From Lichenostomus cassidix (taxonomy: Eukaryota > Chordata > Aves > Passeriformes > Meliphagidae), in contig CM039202.1 of assembly GCA_008360975.2 (NCBI GenBank), positions 2,960,628-3,024,627 on the forward strand: a DNA stretch of 64,000 nucleotides, read 5' to 3'. The first letter of the stretch is position 1. Each line of letters opens with the position of its first letter. Under the pieces are notes generated by a model that saw nothing but the letters and a program-made list of their open reading frames with translations, did no database searches and had not been told where the DNA came from. A program made the translations under genes and the position numbers. Positions 11,425-21,570 of this stretch are shown here, in pieces.

Positions 11425-12226
11425 AAAACTCAGAGGGAATTCACTCCTGATAATATGGAAAATGCAGAAGGAGTTCATTCCTGAAAACCTGGAAAATGCA
11501 GAAGGAATTCACTCCTGAAAACCTGGAAAACTCAGGAGGAATTCACTCCTGATGGCATGGAAAATACAGAAGGAATTCACTCCTGAAAACCTGGAAAACT
11601 CAGGAGGAATTCACTCCTGATGGCATGGAAAATACAGAAGGAATTCACTCCTGAAAACCTGGAAAATGCAGAAGGAATTCACTCCTGATAATATGGAAAA
11701 TGCAGAAGGAATTCATTCCTGAAAACCTGGAAAATGCAGAAGGAATTAATTCCTGAAAACCTGGAAAGCTCAGAAGGAATTCACTCCTGAAAACCTGGAA
11801 AATTCAGGAGGAATTCACTCCTGAAAACCTGGAAAATTCAGAGGGAATTCATTCCTGAAAACCTGGAAAATGCAGAAGGAATTCATTCCTGAAAACCTGG
11901 AAAATGCAGAAGGAATTCACTCCTGAAAACCTGGAAAATGCAGAAGGAATTCACTCCTGACTGCATGGAAAACTCAGAAGGAATTCACTCCTGAAAACCT
12001 GGAAAACTCAGAGGGAATTCACTCCTAACAATCTGGAAAATGCAGAAGGAACTCACTCCTAACAATCTGGAAAACTCAGAAGGAATTGATTCCTGAAAAC
12101 CTGGAAAACTCAGGAGGAATTCACTCCTGATGGCCTGGAAAATACAGAAGGAATTCACTCCTGAAAACGTGGAAAACTCAAAGGGAATTCACTCCTGAAA
12201 ACCTGGAAAACTCAGAGGGAATTCAG
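11425..12226. repeat. 34-bp minisatellite, about 24 copies
   Basis: The unit is GGAATTCACTCCTGAAAACC plus TGGAAAATGCAGAA, with variants ACTCAGGA and GATGGCATGG/GATAATATGG. A two-unit superrepeat (a TGATGGCATGG unit alternating with a TGAAAACCTGG unit) is visible at about 11530-11660. Nearly every copy has an EcoRI-type GAATTC. Confidence 0.92.
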
Positions 12227-12289
12227 CGAGCTGTCCCGAATTCAGAGAGGAATTTTGATAAGTTTCTGTATTTTTCCCCAGGCCTTTCC

Positions 12290-12530
12290 CAACTGATTTT
12301 AGCTTATTGTGGTGGTGAAAAGAATGCTCAAAAACCATGCTGGGGTTTTATGATTTTCTTCATCTCCACCATGGGATTGCAAGAAGGAAATCTTAAAGAA
12401 ATGAAAGCTTTTTGTGGGTTTTTTTTTTGTTCAGAATTCTGTTGGGTGGAAGGAGATGAGTTTTAAGGTTTCTTCCAACCCAAACCATCCTGGGAGTTTC
12501 TGATTTTCTGCCCCATTTCCACCACGAGGT
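12290..12530 (+). repeat. Imperfect 153-bp duplication carrying a CR1-like 3' end
   Basis: AACCATGCTGGGGTTTTATG at about 12331 and AACCATCCTGGGAGTTTCTG at about 12483 head two related segments, each followed by TGATTTTCT and TCCACCA. The second is preceded by TTTTAAGGTTTCTTCCAACC (12461-12480), which resembles the sense 3' terminus of CR1 (TTTAAGGTCCCTTCCAACCC). The match is from memory. Confidence 0.55.
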
Positions 12531-12654
12531 TGGGGTTAGAGACAAGAACTTGGCTTTGGGGGATCAGAATTACTGTGAACCCTGAGAGAGGCTTTGATCA
12601 TCAAAAGGATCACAAATGAAACACCTGCAGCTTTGATTTCTCTCATTCACTGTT

Positions 12655-13018
12655 TCGTTTTTATTTTATTTTTATTGTTGGTTTTGATTTCAGTTTTTGT
12701 TTTGGTTGTGATTTTGCTTTTGTTTCTGTTGTTGTTGTTTTTGTTGTCTTTTTCTTTTTCTTTTTCTTTTTCTTTTTCTTTTTCTTTTTCTTTTTCTTTT
12801 TCTTTTTCTTTTTCTTTTTCTTTTTCTTTTTCTTTTTCTTTTTCTTTTTCTTTTTCTTTTTTCCTTTTCCCTTTCCTTTTCCTTCTTTTCCTTTTCCTTT
12901 TCCTTTTCCCTTTCCCGTTCCTTTTCCCTTTCCTTTTCCTTCTTTTTCTTCTTCTTCGTTATTTCTTTTTCTTTTTTTTTTCCTTTTTCTTTTTTTCTCC
13001 TTCTTTTTCTTTTTCTCT
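12655..13018. repeat. Polypyrimidine tract with (TTTTTC)n core
   Basis: A pure (TTTTTC)n run of about 115 bp lies at roughly 12745-12862. It grades into TTTTCC/TTCCC and then CTTCTTC mixtures. From about 12748 almost the whole tract is pyrimidine on the + strand. The frames of 113-142 residues here are (FSFSFS) or (KRKRKR) artefacts. Long mirror-symmetric homopyrimidine tracts can form triplex (H-DNA). Confidence 0.95.
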
Positions 13019-13262
13019 TTAATACAAGCACTCAAAAGCCTCATTGGGAAGCACCTGCCAATAGGACAAACAGGACTTTTTCCTGGCCCAAATTTGGCCC
13101 CTCAGCACCTTATAAAGTGGTTTTTTTCTCAATTAGATATGTTTTCACACCATTCCCTCAGTGTTCAACAGGATTCCAGTCTTTATGACAACTCTTTAAT
13201 TTACATTCTCTTTAAATATGACATAATATATATATATTATATAAATAACAAACATTCTCTTT
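13019..13262. other. Spacer with short AT dinucleotide run
   Basis: ATATATATATTATAT-like sequence at 13224-13245. No gene. Confidence 0.6.
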
Positions 13263-14212
13263 AATTTATGACAACACAAATAATTTCTAGCACTGTCAGG
13301 GCAATGATCATTCCAATCTGGCTTGGATTGTGTTTTTATTCAGAATTTGAATATTGCAGAGATCAAAGCTCCTCCATGCAGGTTTACCTGGGAATGTGGT
13401 GAGATTTTTATGCTCAAAAAAAGTGCAGAAACTGCAGAGTTTGTCCTCAAAATGATTCACAACCGAACAGTTAAATGACAGAAAAATAAAACTGATGTTC
13501 CTGAACTGATTTAAAGGCAGCACTGCTGTACTCGAGGTTATCTAGAACCTTCCTGGGAGGGAAAGGCAAAATATCCCACAAGGAACATGTTAAATTCAAT
13601 TTTTTTTTCTTCTTTTTAATTTATGACAACTGAAATAATTTCTAGCACTGTCAGGGCAATGATCATCCTAATCTGGCTTGGATTGTGATTTTATTTAGTA
13701 TTTGAATATTGCAGAGATCAAAGCTCCTCCATGCAGGTTTACCTGGGAATGTGCTGAGATTTTTATGCTCAAAAAAAGTGCAGAAACTGCAGAGTTTGTC
13801 CTTAAAACTTTTAACAACCAACCAGTTAAATTAAATAAAAATAAAACTGATGCTCCTGAACTGATTTAAAGGCAGCCCTGCTGTACATGAGGTTATCTAG
13901 AACCTTCCTGGGAGGGAAAGGCAAAATGTCCCACAAGGAACACATTAAATTAATTCTTTTTTCTTCTTTTTAATTTGTAGCAACCAAAATAATTTCTGGA
14001 TAATCATTCTAATCTGGCTTGGATTGTGATTTTATTTAGTATTTGAATATTGCAGAGCTCAAAGCTCCTCCATGCAGGTTTACCTGGGAATGTGGTGAGA
14101 TTTTTACATTCAAAAAAAGCCTTATAGAGCCCAGAAACAGCAGAGTTTGTCCTTAAAATGATAAACAACCAAAGAGTTCAATTAAATAAAAATAAAACCG
14201 ATGCTCCTTCAC
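13263..14212. repeat. About 354-bp tandem triplicate
   Basis: Copies start near 13263, 13618 and 13972. Landmarks in each are ATAATTTCTAGCACTGTCAG (partly lost in the third), CAATCTGGCTTGGATTGTG-like, AAAGCTCCTCCATGCAGGTT, TTTACCTGGGAATGTG and AAATAAAACTGATG. The third copy is cut short after CGATGCTCC. Divergence of a few per cent makes this older than the 40-bp array. Confidence 0.92.
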
Positions 14213-14559
14213 TGAAATCATCTTAATTATTGTCATTTTTCAGCATGATGGGAAAGAAAATCAGCATGTTGTGTTTGCTGGCTGCTGCTGAGCCTCCCTG
14301 GTGAAGGTCTGGGAGGATTTGGTGCAAATCCCACCTGGGTTTGTGTTCTCCTCCTGCCCAGAATTAAAGATTTTTTAATAGCAATAATTATATTTCCAGC
14401 AATAGATTATCCCAGTAATAATTATATTTCTATACAGTGAGTTTTCAGTAGCCTCAGGAAAAAAAAACATATTTGAATGCCTTGGTGACAAAACTTCAAC
14501 ATTCTTTCAAATACCCAAATATTCAAATATTCAAATATCCAAAGCCTCAATATTTCCTG
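14213..14559. other. Single-copy spacer
   Basis: Includes a small ATTCAAATA repeat at 14508-14545. No gene. Confidence 0.55.
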
Positions 14560-14925
14560 TATTATATATAATATATTATGTATATCATATATAAAATATA
14601 TCTTATATAATATATGTTGTATTATAGAAAATAGTATATCATTATATATTAGATAATATTAATAATTATGTATAATAATAAATTAAAATATAACATAAAT
14701 TAATATAATATAATATAATATAATATAATATAATATAATATTATATTATATTATATTATATTATATTATATTATATATTATATATATTATATTATATTAT
14801 ATTATATTATATTATATTATATTATATTATGTTATATTATGTTATATTGTATATATTTTATATTCTACTCTATTCTATATTAAATATGTATGGTATATAT
14901 ATATAATATATTAATAGAAATTTTG
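14560..14925. repeat. A/T-only microsatellite region with large palindrome
   Basis: Almost pure A and T. (TAATA)n runs to about 14739 and then switches to its own reverse complement (TATTA)n. Bases 14703-14739 and 14740-14776 are perfect reverse complements with no spacer, a 37-bp-arm hairpin or cruciform. Further ATTAT repeats continue to about 14850. Confidence 0.92.
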
Positions 14926-16660
14926 ATACTTTGGAGTGTAATCTGAATTTCTGCCTCTGCTCAGCACTGTCCAAGGCCAGGAAATGTGACACAAACCTCA
15001 GCCCTTTGCTCAGCTGGATCCTTCTGCTATTTCCACTTCTCCAAAAAAAAACCCAAAGCAAATTCCCAAAGAATTTTATCCCCAAAGAAAATTCCCCTAT
15101 TTGGAAGCACAACCCTCAGTTTATTCGAGTTTTCCCAAATTCCAGAGCTGCTGAACTGGGAATTCTGAAGGGATTGGGTTTGCTGTGGCTGCCTGACCAT
15201 GAAAAAAACATTGATTTTTGAACTTTTTCCTGGCAGGAAGAGCCACAGGAAGTTCCCATTTGCCCAAAATTCATTTCCAGACACAAACCACTTCCCCTAA
15301 ATAACCCAACAAGGACCCAGAAATCACTCAGCAACCCCCAGCATGAACCTCCACAGCTCCTCCTGCTGCACCCCAAAAATACCTCCTATTATTTCAATTA
15401 TTTTTATTCTTTCTGCCTCAAAAATCTGGGGATGTGGAGCAGCACAAGCAGATTTTTTTTTCCCATATAATTCCCTGATCTGTGTTTGGATTAATGCAGA
15501 TTTTCGTGATTTGTATTGTTTCTGTGTTGATCTCTGGCAGTGACTGCAGCGCAGTGGGAAAAGAGATCCCAAACCACCCAGCTGGTGTCAAAATGGATTT
15601 CATTCCATCCTTCATTATTTTAAATGATGGAATTTTAAATTTTAAATTTTAAATAATTTCATTAATTATTTTAAAAATTTTAAATTATTTTAACATTCAC
15701 TGTCTCATTGCTTAAATAAAATCATAATCTTCACCATCAGAAAACCTCAGTGACTTGGAAATTGAGGTTGTGATATTTGGAATCCCAAAGCACCACCAAC
15801 TTGGCTCTTCAAGGCCACAAAAATTGGATTTTTTTCCCTTCCTGGAGCCACAGGAACGACTGCAGAGAGTAAATTTCATTTAAAAACGAGGCTGGGGAGA
15901 AGTTTTCCTCAGCAGGCTTTGCCTTTCTGGCACACATGTCATCCTTCCCCTTATTTATCATCTCCCCTCCATAAATGTCAAGTGGAATAACAAAAGCCTT
16001 TAATAAACTTGTCAGAATTGCTCTGTGTGAAAAGGTTAGGGATAATAATCATAAAAAACAAGACCCAAAACGAGCCTGGATGCAACTCCAGGAGGAGCTT
16101 TGCTCTCTGGGTCTCTCCTGAGAGCTTGGCTGTTGGAAAAAAGGAAATTCTTTTGTGTTCAATCCTCCGTCAGAAGCACAGAGGTGGTTTCGCTGCCGAG
16201 CAGAAAAAAGGAGTATTTTAAGGCAGGAATTTCAGGCCTGATGACTCAATCTGAGGAGCTGCTGACAACCACCTCCCTCTCCCAGACATGTCAGATAACG
16301 AGAAACAACCTGGCACCTTCCTGCTCGCTGAAATTAGGATTTTTTTTTTTCCCCAGCCAGCGAGGATCAGAATGAATTTTTTGGCCGGAATTCAGCGAAG
16401 CACTTGCCTTTCTCCCGGCTCTGTGCTGTTTGGATTTGTTGCTGTTGATGAAAAGCACAGAGCACAGCTCCTGGCTGCCAGTTGCTGTCCTCCCACGCTG
16501 CTTCCATCCTCCCCTCTCCACCCTCTTGCATAATCAGTTGATTACAGTGGGATAAGGAAGGAGGAATTGGTTTCCAAGGGTGCTGGTGGATCGATTTGGT
16601 GTCTGAATGTTCAGCTGGGTGCTCTGGGTGCTCCTTGGAGAGAATTGCTGCAGGGGGTGG
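14926..16660. other. Single-copy island, no gene supported
   Basis: About 1.7 kb with one AT-rich patch (15620-15690, ATTTTAAATTTTAAA). Frames of 60-96 residues occur in both directions around 14870-15615 without domain or splice context. The segment around 15900-16010 contains short TAAT/CATAAATGTC words and might be a conserved element. That is a guess. Confidence 0.45.
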
Positions 16661-17372
16661 AGGGATGGACGGATGGATGGATGGATGGATGATGGATGGA
16701 TGGATGGATGATGGATGGATGGATTGGTGGATGGATGGATGATGGATGGATGTCATGGTGGATGGATGGATGATGGATGGATGTGGATGGATGGATGGAT
16801 GGATGATGGATGGATGATGGATGATGGATGGATTGGATGGATGATGGATGATGGATGATGGATGATGGATGATGGATGTGGATGATGGATGATGGATGGA
16901 TGGATGGATGATGGATGGATGATGGATGATGGATGGATGATGGATGGATGATGGATGATGGATGATGGATGGATCCTGGTGGGTGGATGATGGATGGGTG
17001 ATGGATGATGGATGGATCCTGATGGATGGTGGATGGATGGATGGATGATGGAGGATGGATGGATGGATGGATGGATGGATGGATGATGGATGATGGATGA
17101 TGGATGGATGGATGGATGATGGATGATGGATGGATGGATGGATGGATCTGGATGGATGGATGATGGATGGATTCTGGTGGATGGGTGGATGGATGATGGA
17201 TGGATGGATGGATGGATGGATGGATCCTAGTGGATGGATGGATGATGGATGGAGGGATGGATGATGGATGGATCTGGATGGATGGATGGGATGGATCCTG
17301 GTGGATGGATGGATGATGGATGATGGATGGATGGATCCTGGTGTATGGATGATGGATGGATCCTGGTGGATC
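16661..17372. repeat. (GGAT)n / GGATGAT microsatellite
   Basis: About 710 bp of GGAT units mixed with GATGATGGATG steps and occasional GGATCCTGGTG interruptions. The 356-residue minus-strand frame made of His-Pro-Ser-Ile words is the repeat read as protein. Confidence 0.97.
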
Positions 17373-17562
17373 CCCAAGAGCTCAGATTCCCACAGGATTT
17401 GGGATGTGGAGTAGATTATTTTTCCATATAATTCCAATAAGTAGATTATTTTTCCATATAATTTTCTCAGCTGTGAGTGGAGTAATGCAGATTTTTAGTG
17501 GCTTGCATTGTTTTCTGTGTTTTCTGCCTTGATCCCTGGCAGTGGGAGCAAAAGATCGATCA
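17373..17562. other. Spacer with a short direct duplication
   Basis: AGTAGATTATTTTTCCATAT occurs twice (about 17411 and 17441). Confidence 0.7.
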
Positions 17563-18162
17563 GAGATTCCCTTCTCATCCCAGAGATTCTCTTCTCATCT
17601 CAAAGATTCCTTTCTTATCTCAAAGATTCCTTTTTCATCTCAAAGATTCCTTTCTCCTCTCAAAGATTTCTTTTTCATCCCAAAGATTCCCTTTTTAGAG
17701 ATTCTTCTCTCTTCTCAAAAATTCTTTTTTCCTCTCAAAGATTCCTTTTTCATCCCTTCTCATCCCAAAGAATCCTTTCTCATCTCAGAGATTCCTTTCT
17801 CATCCCAAAGATTCCCTTTTTAGAGATTCCTCTCTCCTCTCAAAAATTCCTTTCTCCTCTCAGAGGTTCCTTTTTCATCCCTTCTCATCCCAAAGATTCC
17901 TTTTTCATCCCAAAGAATCCTTTTTCATCCCAAAGACTTGCTTCTCATCCCAAAGATTCATTACTCATCTCAAAGATTCCTTTCTTATCCCGAAGATTCC
18001 TTTCTCAGAGATTCCCTTCTCATCTCAGAAATTCCCTTCTCATCTCAAAGGTTCCTTTTTCATCCCAAAGTTTCCTTTTTCATCCCAAAGATTCATTTCT
18101 CATCTCAGAAATTCCTTTCTCATCCCAAAGATTCCTTTTTCATCCCAAAGATTCCCTTCTCA
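17563..18162. repeat. 20-bp minisatellite, about 29 copies
   Basis: The unit is GATTCCTTTCTCATCCCAAA, with variants CATCTCAAA/CATCTCAGA and TTTTTCATCC and some truncated units (TTAGAGATTCC). It is pyrimidine-rich on the + strand. Serine/phenylalanine-rich frames here are artefacts. A patch of the same repeat occurs at 19664-19746. Confidence 0.94.
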
Positions 18163-18971
18163 TCTCTTCCTGCCCCTGATGAACCTTGGACAAGAAAAAG
18201 AGGGATTGGAGTTATTTGACAGGAAAAAGAGGGATCTGAGCTATTTGACAGCTTTAATTAGTACTAATTACTGTGATTTGTGAACTCTGCTGTGGATCCT
18301 CTGCGTCCAACCTTCACCTTGAGCCTCTGAAATGAAAATTAAAATTGAAATTAAAATTAAAATTGAAATTAAAATTAAACCTGGTTACTCAGGAGTTCCT
18401 CACCCTCTGGTTGGGACATTGGGCTGCAGGGGAGCATCTGGGAGTTAAAAAAAATAATAAAAATCAATTTAATTGTACCCAAAATCTGCCCAAGAGGTTG
18501 AAGTGTGAGGTGTAAAAGTCGAGGGGAAAACCAGGATGTGGCTCAGGAACAGATGGAGCTCCAGAGCCAAATAAGAGGCTTTAATAATGACATGGCTTTG
18601 AAATGAAAAGGATTAGTTGGTCTGCAGGAAAGGGAAAGGAGGAGAATGAAAAAAAATCAAAATAATTTTGGGAGTTGGGGGAGAAAAAACCAAAGCCTGG
18701 AGCTGTTTGGAGAAGGGAGGTTGTGAAGTTCAGCACTGGCTGGGAAAATCGAGGTGAAAACTGAAATATTGTGAATTAAATGAGGAAATGAGAGCTGGTT
18801 GTGTCCTGTTTGCTTAAATTGCCTTCAGTTTCTAATTCTAATTCAATTTTCCTTCAATTTTGCATGGAAAGGGAGAAGTGTGAACATCAAATGGAACTAA
18901 TAGGGGAAATCAGGGGGAATTAATGAAGAATATTTAGGGAATTTTTCTGAAAGAATAATTTTATTGATGAG
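18163..18971. other. Single-copy spacer
   Basis: A small AAATTAAAATTGA repeat lies at 18327-18376. Nothing else is recognisable. Confidence 0.55.
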
Positions 18972-19810
18972 CATTTAGGGGTTTCCATGGCAGCTCAAGG
19001 ATTTCCAGCCTGACAAACTGGGAAGGTTTTATTCCTGAAATGACAAATTTGTTGGAATTTTCTTGGGGATTTTATCCTGCTGAGGCTGCTCAGATTGCTT
19101 TGGGAATCCTGGAATGGTTTGGGTGGAAAGGACCTTAAATCCCATCCGTTCTTCCTCACAATCCTAATGATAATCCTAAATCCCCAAAGATTATTTTTAT
19201 TCTTGTTTTTATTTCCACAGATTATTCTCTTGTTCATTGATGACCATTTAGGATTTTCCATGGCAGCTCAAGGATTTCCAGCCTGACAAACTGAAGGTTT
19301 TATTCCTAAAATGACAACTTTGTTGGAATTTTCTTGGGGATTTTATTCTTCTGCTGAGGCTGTTCACATTCCTTAGGAAATCCTGGAATGGTTTGGGTTG
19401 AAAGGACCTTAAATCCCATCCATTCTTCCTCACAGAAGAATTCCTTCCTAAATCCCCAAAGATTATTTTTATTCTTGTTTTTATTTCCACAGATTATTCT
19501 CTTGTTCATTGATGACCATTTAGGGGTTTCCATAGCAGTTCAAGGATTTCCAGCCTGACAAACTGGGAAGGTTTTATTCCTGAAATGACAACTTTGTAGG
19601 AATTTTCTTGGGGATTTTATCCTTCTGCTGAGGCTGTTCACATTCCTTAGGAAATCCTGGAACATCTTTCCCATCTCAGAGATTCCCTTATCATCCCAAA
19701 GATTCCCTTCTCATCCCAAAGATTCCTTTTTCACCCCAAAGAATCCTTAAATCCCATCCATTCTTCCTCACAGGGAAGAATTCCTTCCCAAATCCCCAAA
19801 GATTATTTGA
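18972..19810. repeat. About 273-bp tandem triplicate containing CR1 3'-end
   Basis: Copies start near 18972, 19245 and 19520, each with TTTCCATGGCAGCTCAAGGA (CATAGCAGTT in the third), TTTCCAGCCTGACAAACTG, TTGGAATTTTCTTGGGGATT and TTCCACAGATTATTCTCTTG. In copies 1 and 2 the middle holds CTGGAATGGTTTGGGT followed by GAAAGGACCTTAAATCCCATCC (19110 and 19385), which resembles an antisense CR1 3' end. In copy 3 that stretch is replaced by sequence from another minisatellite. Copy 3 also loses the last landmark. Confidence 0.9.
19664..19746. repeat. Patch of the 20-bp array inside copy 3
   Basis: Four to five units of the 17.6-18.2 kb repeat (CTCAGAGATTCCCTTATCAT, CCCAAAGATTCCCTTCTC and so on) sit exactly where copies 1 and 2 have TGGTTTGGGTTGAAAGGACC. 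Normal sequence resumes at TTAAATCCCATCC. Confidence 0.88.
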
Positions 19811-19892
19811 ATTTTTTTTTCCATTTCCACCAATTCTGCTGGGGCTGCTCTCACTACCACTCATCCCACGACCATCCAGGTTAAAATTCACA

Positions 19893-19962
19893 CCCAACCC
19901 CATCCCAACCCCATCCCAACCCCATCCCAACCCCATCCCAACCCCATCCCAACCCCATCCCT
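19893..19962. repeat. 11-bp tandem repeat
   Basis: About six copies of CAACCCCATCC. Confidence 0.92.
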
Positions 19963-20300
19963 CAGCAAATCCCATTTATCCCTCAGAGCCACAGCAGCAG
20001 CAAAACTCAGATTTCGAGGAGGAATCTCTGCATTTTTTTGGTGATTTATTCCAGGGCATTTTTCATCAGGGAACTCCAGAGGATTGTTTTAGCACTATCA
20101 CCCCTCTGGGGTTCGTTTTTCTCCTGGAGTCATTTCTGGGAAGCCAAATTGAGGAGAGATACGGGGAGGAGGTGTGGTGGGGATGGAGGAATGGGAACAT
20201 TTCCTGTGGCTGATAATGCTGCAGCTGTAATTCTTGCTGATGGTCCAACCCCAAACCCTGCTGGCTCCTCGTTCTGCAGGGGATGAGCTTTCCTCTCCTG
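19963..20300. other. Spacer whose right part is duplicated inside the next array
   Basis: Bases 20230-20330 (CCCAAACCCTGCTGGCTCCT ... GGGGATGAGCTTTCCTCTCC) recur almost unchanged at about 20803-20900. Confidence 0.75.
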
Positions 20301-21570
20301 GAAAACACAGCAAAATTCTGAGATCTTTATTTAGGATGATTTTAGGGGTTTTTTTCAGGTTTTTTCATTTTTTTCCCTGCTGTAGGACTTCAGAGAACTG
20401 AGAATTTAACTTTTCCAGGAGGGTTTGGATCTGCTCTGTGCCTTTTTCTTCTGTAAAACACAACAAATCTGAGAGATCTTTATTTGGGATGATTTAAGGG
20501 GTTTTTTTTCGGGTTTTTTCATTTTTTTCCCTGCTGTAGGACTTCAGAGAACTGATAATTTAACTTTTCCAGGAGGGTTTGGATCTACTCTGTGCCTTCC
20601 TCTTCTGTAAAACACAGCAAATCTCGGAGATCTTTATTTGGGATAATTTAAGTTTTTGGGTTTTTTTTCCCCATTTTAGGACTTCAGAGAACTGAGAATT
20701 TAACTTTTCCAGGAGGGTTAGGATTTGCTCTGTGCCTTCCTCTTGTGTAAAACACAACAAATCTTGGAGATCTTTATTTGGGATGATTTAAGGGGTTTTT
20801 TTAATTCTTGCTGCTAGCCCAATCCCAAACCCTGTTGGCTCCTCGTTCTGCAGGGGATGAGCTTTCCTCTCCTGGAAAACACAGCAAAATTCTGAGATCT
20901 TTACTTGGGATGATTTAAGGGTTTTTGTTGGGTTTTTTTCCCATTTTAGGACTTCAGCGAACTGAGAATTTAACTTTTCCAGGAGGGTTTGGATCTGCTC
21001 TGTGCCTTTTTCTTCTGTAAAACACAACAAATCTCAGAGATCTTTATTTGGGACAATTTAAGGGGTTTTTTTGTTGGTTTTTTTTCCCATTTTAGGATTT
21101 CAGAGAACTGAGAATTTAACTTTTCCAGGAGGGTTTGGATCTACGTTGTGCCTTTTTCTTCTGCAAAACACAACAAATCTCAGAGATCTTTATTTGGGAT
21201 GATTTAGAGGTATTTTTTTCCCTGTTCTAGGATTTCAGAGAACTGAGAATTTAACTTTTCTGGGAGGGTTTGGATCTGCTCTGTGCCTTCCTCTTGTGTA
21301 AAACACAACAAATCTCAGACATCTTTATTTGGGATGATTTAAGGATTTTTTTTTCCCTGTTCTAGGACTTCCTACAACTGAGAATTTAACTTTTCCAGGA
21401 GGGTTTGCATCTGCTCTGTGCCTTTTTCTTCTGCAAAACACAACAAATCTCAGAGATCTTCATTTGGTATGATTTAAGGATTTTTTTTCAGTTTTTTTCC
21501 CTGTTCTAGGATTTCATACAACTGAGAATTGAACTTTCCCAGGCAGGTTTGCATCTGCTCTGCGCCGTGT
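20300..21570. repeat. 125-155-bp tandem repeat, about 9 copies, with higher-order duplication
   Basis: AAAACACA-type starts lie at about 20301, 20454, 20610, 20747, 20874, 21019, 21166, 21300 and 21436. Each unit has CAGAGATCTTTATTTGGGAT, a variable T-run, TTAGGACTTCAGAGAACTGA, TTTAACTTTTCCAGGAGGGT and GGATCTGCTCTGTGCC. The left flank (20230-20330) reappears inside the array, so a multi-unit block was itself duplicated. Confidence 0.93.

Noticed and set aside
12594..13044. Phe/Ser-rich or Lys/Arg-rich frames
   Set aside because: Pure pyrimidine/purine repeat, with no coding signal.
16367..17437. 356-residue minus-strand frame of His-Pro-Ser-Ile words
   Set aside because: It is the GGAT microsatellite in translation. 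The only non-repeat part at its end has no domain.
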